Shown: one piece after another, positions 5,660-9,234 of the stretch
Position numbering within the stretch: the stretch's first letter is position 1
Layout of the letters: each line of letters opens with the position of its first letter
From: CAYMRB01 sp964392615
GTDB taxonomy: Bacteria > Planctomycetota > UBA8108
Reading direction: 5' to 3'
Length of the DNA stretch: 9,234 nt
NCBI GenBank assembly: GCA_964392615.1
Contig: CAYMRB010000406.1
Span: 1-9,234, forward strand
The notes under the pieces: model-generated
The model's database searches: none
Seen by the model: the letters and a program-made list of their open reading frames with translations, nothing else
What the model was told of the DNA's origin: nothing
Translations under genes and position numbers: made by a program

Positions 5660-5867
5660 TTTGCTCGAAAGTGCGGTGCAGCCGGTTGGCGGTCCACGCA
5701 CGGTGAGCCGGAGCGACAGGCGGGCCGTGTCGGGGGCGACGTTCCCCTGTGTGGCGCGCGGGCGGACCTACCGGAAAGGGGGGCTGCGAGAATCGTCCGA
5801 AGCGCAACGTGCGGCCACGTCGGCGGCGACACCGCGATCGTCGCTGGAGCGATATGGGTTCTGCCAT

Positions 5868-5910
5868 GGCCGAGCGCAAGACGACAATCTTGTCGCCCTG
5901 CGCTCAGGCC
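5868..5910. terminator. Large imperfect stem-loop after a minus-strand gene remnant
   Basis: GGCC-GAGCGCA (5868-5878) pairs with TGCGCTC-A-GGCC (5899-5910), eleven pairs with one bulge. An inner CGACA-ATCT-TGTCG stem (5882-5895) lies beyond a 3x3 internal loop. It ends seven bases from the TGA of the minus-strand remnant at 5917, the position expected for a terminator or 3'-end stabiliser. No U-tract follows on either strand. Confidence 0.45.
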
Positions 5911-5916
5911 GTCACG

Positions 5917-6129
5917 TCACGGACACGTCGACTCCTCGCACCCCAGTTCCTCGTCCGACGCAAGCTCCGACGTCCCGCACTCCGGGAACGGCGCGACCGG
6001 CGCGGGGCCGCCGAGGAAGAGGTAGTTGGGAAGGTAAGTGGGGTCGGCGACGTCGACGGTGCCCGTTCAGGGATGTCTTCTTGTCGACGGCCTGGCCAGT
6101 ATCATCGGGCGTGACCGTCGTCGTGTTCG
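5917..6129 (-). pseudogene. 3' remnant of a minus-strand gene with a one-base frameshift
   Basis: From 6066 down to TGA 5917-5919 the minus strand reads 49 residues including DPTYLPNYLFLGG and ECGTSELASDEELGC, ending STCP. Nearly every third position is G or C, which is much stronger coding bias than in the other frames. Just upstream in the neighbouring frame, VTPDDTGQAVDKKTSLNG shows similar bias. Removing one G from the GGG at about 6063 would join the two into one peptide. Upstream of about 6129 the signal fades near the hemolysin III-like gene. I do not recognise the protein; the acidic, Cys-containing tail suggests a secreted or surface protein. It is probably the end of a truncated, frameshifted gene. 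Confidence 0.35.
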
Positions 6130-6191
6130 ATCGTGCTCGTGGTCCGAGTCGCGCCGCTGCCTGACAACAGCGGATGGAGGAAGCGCCCTGC

Positions 6192-6917
6192 ATGGACGAC
6201 ATGTGCGTACACCCCATTCCGGGCTTCCAAGAACCAGTGAGTTGCTGGACACATCTCTTGGCCGCACCTGTTTTTTCCGTCCTGAGCGTCTACTTCATAC
6301 GAAGAGGCCAAGGGAGTTGCAGCCGCACAGCCAGCCTCTCGATAATGGCCTTCTCGTCCGTGTTTCTGCTTTCCATGAGCGCCGTATCCCACTTGCTGGG
6401 ACCTGGCACTGGACGATTCGTCATGGGCCGGTTGGACATGGCGGGAGTCTTTGCGCTGATCGCCGGAACCATGACACCCGTCCATGCGATCCTCTTCAGG
6501 GGCATCAACCGCTGGGCGCCACTTGCCTTGATCTGGTCTGCCGCCGCAACCGGGATCACGCTGAGGACGGTCTTTCCAGGAATCCTATCGCCCGGAGTTG
6601 CGGACGCCATATTCCTGCTGCTCGGCTGGAGTGGACTGTTCTCGTGCATCATACTGTGGAGGCGGTACGGCTATTCGTTCGTCAGTCCGTTGCTATGGGG
6701 AGGCGTGGCTTACACGCTAGGCGTCGTCATTTTGACCGTGGAGTGGCCCGTGCTCATCCCTCGAGTCGTCGGTCCGCACGAGGCGTGGCACGTGGCCGTC
6801 CTTGCTGGACTGGGCCTACATTGGAAGTTCGTATTCCAATTCGCTCATGGACCGCCCGACACCGACGCGAAGAGGTCACCCGTGTGTCGACGCCGATCTG
6901 AATCCGCGCGAATCTGA
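6192..6917 (+). CDS. Hemolysin III / PAQR-family membrane protein
   Basis: The protein has 241 residues from ATG 6192, with GGAGGA about ten bases upstream. An ATG at 6174 overlaps that ribosome site and would add only six residues. It has about seven hydrophobic segments and the PAQR signature: E14/H21 (EPVSCWTH) at the first segment, S63-x-x-x-H67 (SAVSH), D82 (RLDMAGVFALIAGTMTP), and H196/H200 (HEAWHVAVLAGLGLH) in the last. The three His correspond to the zinc ligands of adiponectin-receptor-type proteins, so it is probably an intact zinc-dependent membrane hydrolase or sensor of the inner membrane. Bacterial members are called hemolysin III, but their role is unsettled. Base composition looks less GC-rich than its neighbours, which may mean separate origin. 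The last about 20 residues are a charged, non-conserved tail. Confidence 0.93.
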   Translation: MDDMCVHPIPGFQEPVSCWTHLLAAPVFSVLSVYFIRRGQGSCSRTASLSIMAFSSVFLLSMSAVSHLLGPGTGRFVMGRLDMAGVFALIAGTMTPVHAILFRGINRWAPLALIWSAAATGITLRTVFPGILSPGVADAIFLLLGWSGLFSCIILWRRYGYSFVSPLLWGGVAYTLGVVILTVEWPVLIPRVVGPHEAWHVAVLAGLGLHWKFVFQFAHGPPDTDAKRSPVCRRRSESARI

Positions 6918-7186
6918 CGATCTCGGCGGAAGCGTACGCCGACCTCGGAATCCGACGAGATTTCTGCTCCCGCTCCGCTGACCCCGCCCCCGCTCCTGCC
7001 CGGCTTCCGCCCTTGCCCGGCCACCGCCCCTCTTGAGCCCTCGGCCTCGGTCGAGTAGACCCACCGGATCGCAAAAAGAGAGGAGCCCCTCTCAAGTGAC
7101 GTTGCGCGGGGCTCCATGGTCAACTGCGATTCGCTAACCGGGACGCATCATCCCGCGGGTCGCGGCAACTGTCCAGTGTTCGTTTC
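6918..7186. other. Intergenic region between the PAQR-type gene and IS21 remnant
   Basis: A C-rich low-complexity stretch (about 6960-7040, repeated CCGCCCC/GCTCCCG-like units) is followed by a minus-strand terminator. No gene is seen on the plus strand. Confidence 0.45.
7073..7115 (-). terminator. Intrinsic terminator for a minus-strand transcript
   Basis: On the minus strand, GGAGCCCC (7115-7108) pairs perfectly with GGGGCTCC (7089-7082) and is followed by TCTCTTTTTG (7081-7072), a classic stem plus U-tract. A smaller alternative stem, GAGAGG-AGCC-CCTCTC, lies at 7078-7093. No intact minus-strand gene now leads into it. The nearest minus-strand coding sequence is DUF4240, beyond the IS21 remnant. 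Confidence 0.65.
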
Positions 7187-8478
7187 GTGCCCGAGGAAGC
7201 CGCGTTCGCGCAGTCCTGCCGATTCTACTGCTGCGCGCGATGTCGCGTGCTGGTGGTCATCTGCCGCCGCTGCGACCGGGGCAACATCTACTGCTCCTCC
7301 GGCTGCTCGAAGCTGGCACGACGCGACTCGAATCGCCGCGCCGCCAGGCGCTACCAGCGAAGCCCGCTCGGCGCTCGCAACCACGCCCGGCGCCAACGTG
7401 ACTACCGTCGAAGGCTGCGCGATCGGCGACGAAGCGTGACTCATCAGGGTTCCGCCGCCTGGGCTACAGCGCGCAAGATCCCGCCTGACGTCGAGGTGTC
7501 GGCGCCGGTTCGGACGCAGGACGGCACATCGACACCATCGGCGTGGCACATCTGCCATTTCTGCGGCCGTCAGTCGGACGGCTTCCTGCGTCGGACGTAC
7601 CTTCACAGCGGAGAAGCACCGACATGATCGGCCCCGAGATCGAAGCCGAGGTCCTTCGTCTCCATCACATCGAGAAGTGGCCGCCGGGCACCATCGCCCG
7701 ACAACTCGGCGTGCACCACAGTGTCGTCGAGAGGATCATCTCGCAGGACGGCAAGCCTCCTGCGCGCGCTCGCCGCGCGTCGATTGTCGATCCCTACATG
7801 CCGTTCATCCTCGAGACGCTCGAAAAGTACCCCCGCTTGCCCGCTAGCCGCCTCTACGACATGGTTCGTGAGCGGGGCTACGCCGGAAGACCCAGCCACT
7901 TCCGCGACGTCGTGGCTCGTCACCGACCGGCTCGCAAAAAGGAGGCTTATCTGCGCCTGCGAACGCTGCCTGGCGAGGAGATGCAAGTCGACTGGGGTCA
8001 CTTCGGCCGCCTTCAAATCGGCCGCGCGTCGCGACCGCTCATGGCGTTCGTCATCGTGCTGTCCTACTCGCGGGCGATCTTCCTGAAGTTCTTCCTGTCG
8101 CAGAGCATGGAGAACTTCCTGTGCGGGCACGTCGAGGCCTTTACCTTCTTCCAGGGTGTCGGCCGCGTCGTGCTCTACGACAATCTTCGCTCGGCCGTCC
8201 TGGAGCGTAGCGGCACTGCCGTGCGCTACAACCCGCAGCTGCTCGCGCTGGCCCAGCACTACCGCTACGAACCAAGAGCCGTGGCTGTGGGCCGGGGCAA
8301 CGAGAAAGGACGCGTCGAGCGCGCCATCCGCTTTGTACGCACGAACTTCTTCGCCGCCCGCCGCCATACGGGTCTCGACGATCTGAACAGCCAAGCACTC
8401 GGGTGGTGCGAGACGAGATCGTTGGAGCGCCGCTGGCCGGAAGACAAGCGTCTGTCCGTCGGCGAGGTCTTCGCCGCG
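7170..8478 (+). mobile_element. IS21-family element remnant (right part deleted)
   Basis: It contains the small Cys-rich orf and the 5' two-thirds of istA. The end of istA, all of istB and the right terminus are missing. The left edge is a guess: TGTCCAGTGTTCG at 7170 starts with the expected TG just before the first gene. The right edge is set where the IstA pattern stops and the antisense DUF4240 reading becomes meaningful, about 8475-8485. Confidence 0.6.
7187..7627 (+). CDS. Small Cys-rich zinc-finger-like protein preceding istA
   Basis: The protein has 146 residues from GTG 7187; no clear Shine-Dalgarno precedes it, so the start is uncertain. The N-terminal part has paired cysteines (C16-x2-C19, C26-x2-C29, C36-x3-C40; CRRCDRGNIYC) that probably bind zinc. 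A very basic Arg/Gln/Tyr-rich segment follows (about 49-83, RRYQRS then ARRQRDYRRR), then VTHQG. A further C-x2-C (C123/C126, CHFCGRQ) lies near the C-terminus. Its TGA overlaps the istA start in ATGA (7624-7627), so the two are translationally coupled. From memory, similar small proteins precede istA in a subset of IS21 elements. A nucleic-acid-binding accessory or regulatory role is inferred. Confidence 0.7.
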   Translation: MPEEAAFAQSCRFYCCARCRVLVVICRRCDRGNIYCSSGCSKLARRDSNRRAARRYQRSPLGARNHARRQRDYRRRLRDRRRSVTHQGSAAWATARKIPPDVEVSAPVRTQDGTSTPSAWHICHFCGRQSDGFLRRTYLHSGEAPT

Positions 8479-8568
8479 CATCGTCGTCGTCGAAGTCGAA
8501 CTCGTCCCCCACGAGATCAGCGCTCTCGCGTTGAATCGGGTAGGGAGCGTCATCCGACGATCCTGTAA
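7624..8568 (+). CDS. istA: IS21 transposase IstA, C-terminally truncated
   Basis: This reads 314 residues from ATG 7624, with GGAG nine bases upstream. An HTH at about 18-45 (TIARQLGVHHSVVERII) precedes the rve core with D123 (QVDWGHFG), D186 (LYDNLRSAV) and E232 (GNEKGRVERAIRFVR), the IS21 pattern. The catalytic triad is complete. The family pattern runs to about residue 285 (RRWPEDKRLSVGEVFAA) and then turns into Arg-rich antisense DUF4240 sequence up to a chance stop at 8568. Full-length IstA is about 400-500 residues, so the C-terminal DNA-binding/multimer part is gone. The ATPase gene istB, needed by IS21 elements, is absent. The gene is almost certainly inactive on its own. Confidence 0.9.
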   Translation: MIGPEIEAEVLRLHHIEKWPPGTIARQLGVHHSVVERIISQDGKPPARARRASIVDPYMPFILETLEKYPRLPASRLYDMVRERGYAGRPSHFRDVVARHRPARKKEAYLRLRTLPGEEMQVDWGHFGRLQIGRASRPLMAFVIVLSYSRAIFLKFFLSQSMENFLCGHVEAFTFFQGVGRVVLYDNLRSAVLERSGTAVRYNPQLLALAQHYRYEPRAVAVGRGNEKGRVERAIRFVRTNFFAARRHTGLDDLNSQALGWCETRSLERRWPEDKRLSVGEVFAAHRRRRSRTRPPRDQRSRVESGRERHPTIL

Positions 8569-8956
8569 CGGCCAGCCACGCTTGCCAACCAGCTCCGTAG
8601 ATCTCGGCTTCGACGTCGACCCCATCGGCCTGCCAGTTGGGCCGCACGACGTCAGCGAGCGAGTCCGGGTCTTCGATGGCCCTCGTATAGACATCGCGGC
8701 CCATTCCGATCAGCCAGCACCGGAAGTAGTAGAAGCCATCGTCAGAGGCGCCGCCGTTGATGAGATACGCAGTCGCCCAAAGATCAGTTCGATACGCACG
8801 ATTCGCGAGGCTGGAGAAGATGCGGTCCCACTCGAGAATCTCGTCGGCTGGGAGCCGTTTTAGTTGATCGACGAGCTGCCTGTCCCACTCATCGGCGATA
8901 GCTGGATCGTGGCGGGTCGCAGTCTCCACGATCTGCCAGAAGCGATCTGCGTCCAT
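8141..8956 (-). CDS. DUF4240-domain protein with lost 3' end
   Basis: The start at ATG 8956 is fixed by a strong GAGGAGAGAGG just upstream and by the usual N-terminus (MDADRFWQIVETA). DUF4240 features: EILEWDRIFSSLANRAYR (39-56), DLWATAYLINGGASDDGF (58-75), YFRCWLIGMGRDVY and EDPDSLAD (95-102). The real protein reaches about residue 160 (DEFDFDDDDA, near 8477). Beyond that the frame runs antisense through istA, Arg-rich and meaningless, to a stop at 8141. The gene has thus lost only its last residues and its stop to the IS21 remnant. DUF4240 function is not established; such proteins are soluble and often near toxin/immunity-like loci. Upstream codons back to 9136 include a hydrophobic, lipobox-like LVFASC. 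A TTG start there would make a lipoprotein form, which is less likely. Confidence 0.85.
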   Translation of the reverse strand: MDADRFWQIVETATRHDPAIADEWDRQLVDQLKRLPADEILEWDRIFSSLANRAYRTDLWATAYLINGGASDDGFYYFRCWLIGMGRDVYTRAIEDPDSLADVVRPNWQADGVDVEAEIYGAGWQAWLAVTGSSDDAPYPIQRESADLVGDEFDFDDDDARRRPRRRTDACLPASGAPTISSRTTRVLGCSDRRDPYGGGRRRSSCVQSGWRARRVLSRCPGPQPRLLVRSGSAGPARAAAGCSARQCRYAPGRPSEDCRRARRGRHPGRR

Positions 8957-9234
8957 CCTCTCTCCTCTCGAGCGCTCTGTGTCCGCTGTCCTGGCCGAAG
9001 GCTGATGCGCGTTCGGCGAGCACGACGCGAACACCAGCACGGCGCAAGCGACCGAAGACAGGAGACGACCGGTGACTTGGAGTGCTCTCAATTTCGCCGT
9101 GAGATGCCGAACAGCGTAGCGCACGCTCGAACACACGTCCCGATCCTGCCCGACCGCGGCCGCGATGTCACGGACTGACTGTTCTGCCCCTCAAGGAATT
9201 GGAGTGACCTGCCGATCAACAGATCGGAGGTTAT
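8957..9234. other. Upstream region of the DUF4240 gene
   Basis: It should hold the minus-strand promoter of DUF4240 and contains the right copy of the 31-bp repeat. The DUF4240 frame stays open upstream to about 9191 and includes a hydrophobic segment ending LVFASC, but has no good start there. No other gene is seen. Confidence 0.45.
9143..9173. repeat. 31-bp perfect direct repeat, right copy
   Basis: Identical to 491-521 in the same orientation, 8,652 bp away. It lies 187 bp upstream of the minus-strand DUF4240 start. Sequence on both sides differs from the left copy. Confidence 0.9.

Larger units (their letters stand above)
5306..6191. other. Patchwork intergenic region with contig junction and gene remnants
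   Basis: Nearly 0.9 kb without an intact gene. It contains the post-element hairpin, the Ns, a tRNA-Ser-3'-end-like stretch, a spaced 9-bp repeat (5640-5659), a large stem-loop and the decayed end of a minus-strand gene. 5660-5867 shows nothing I can identify. Such debris is typical where integrative elements have come and gone. Confidence 0.5.

Noticed and set aside
6038..6901. 287-codon plus-strand frame overlapping the PAQR-type gene
   Set aside because: It is out of frame with the conserved membrane protein, and its composition (many Arg, His, Ser) is that of a shifted reading.
7603..8694. 363-codon minus-strand open frame opposite istA
   Set aside because: It is antisense to the conserved IstA core; the only real minus-strand gene nearby is DUF4240 in another frame.
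9215..9234. AGATCGGAGG at the right edge, resembling an Illumina adapter start (AGATCGGAAG)
   Set aside because: It differs at the ninth base and the adapter does not continue, so it is probably chance.
1..9234. CRISPR array, integron or toxin-antitoxin system
   Set aside because: No regularly spaced repeats, no attC-like sites with an integron integrase, and no recognisable toxin/antitoxin pair were seen.

Overview
The window is high-GC bacterial DNA dominated by mobile-element genes, with only fragments of ordinary chromosomal genes between them. The GC content, the IS481-like and IS21 transposases, the lipoprotein and the DUF4240 gene would suit a myxobacterium-like or similar high-GC soil bacterium. 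That is a weak inference, because no gene here is a phylogenetic marker. A run of ten Ns at 5473-5482 is a scaffold gap, so the two halves may not be true neighbours.

Left edge (1-575): the first 91 codons of a minus-strand lipoprotein gene run off the window, followed by about 300 bp of non-coding DNA that holds one copy of a 31-bp direct repeat.

576-5305 is the most unusual part, a plus-strand block that looks like one transposable unit with two transposases. The order is: DDE integrase 1 (IS481-like, with long acidic extensions), basic HTH/coiled-coil protein 1, a 0.5-kb hairpin-rich spacer, HTH/coiled-coil protein 2, DDE integrase 2. The outer 9-bp ends form an inverted repeat of the TG...CA type, and the right copy overlaps the last stop codon. 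Integrase 1 and HTH 1 overlap by 11 bp. HTH 2 and integrase 2 are arranged like IS3-family orfA/orfB: an A8 tract in HTH 2 lies six bases after the stop that opens the -1 frame, so a -1 shift would give a 553-residue HTH-DDE fusion. A two-tier hairpin covers the ribosome-binding site of integrase 1. I infer a transposition system with two transposases and two partner DNA-binding proteins. Two adjacent elements remain possible.

5306-6191 holds the contig junction, a tRNA-Ser-3'-end-like remnant, a large stem-loop and the tail of a decayed minus-strand gene. 6192-6917 is an intact hemolysin III/PAQR-type membrane protein gene.

6918-9234 holds an IS21 remnant: a small Cys-rich protein translationally coupled to istA, with istA cut off after its catalytic domain and no istB. 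It abuts the 3' end of a minus-strand DUF4240 gene, which has lost its natural end. A minus-strand terminator beyond the other side of the IS may once have served that gene. The second copy of the 31-bp repeat lies upstream of the DUF4240 gene, in the same orientation and at a similar distance as the first copy upstream of the lipoprotein gene.
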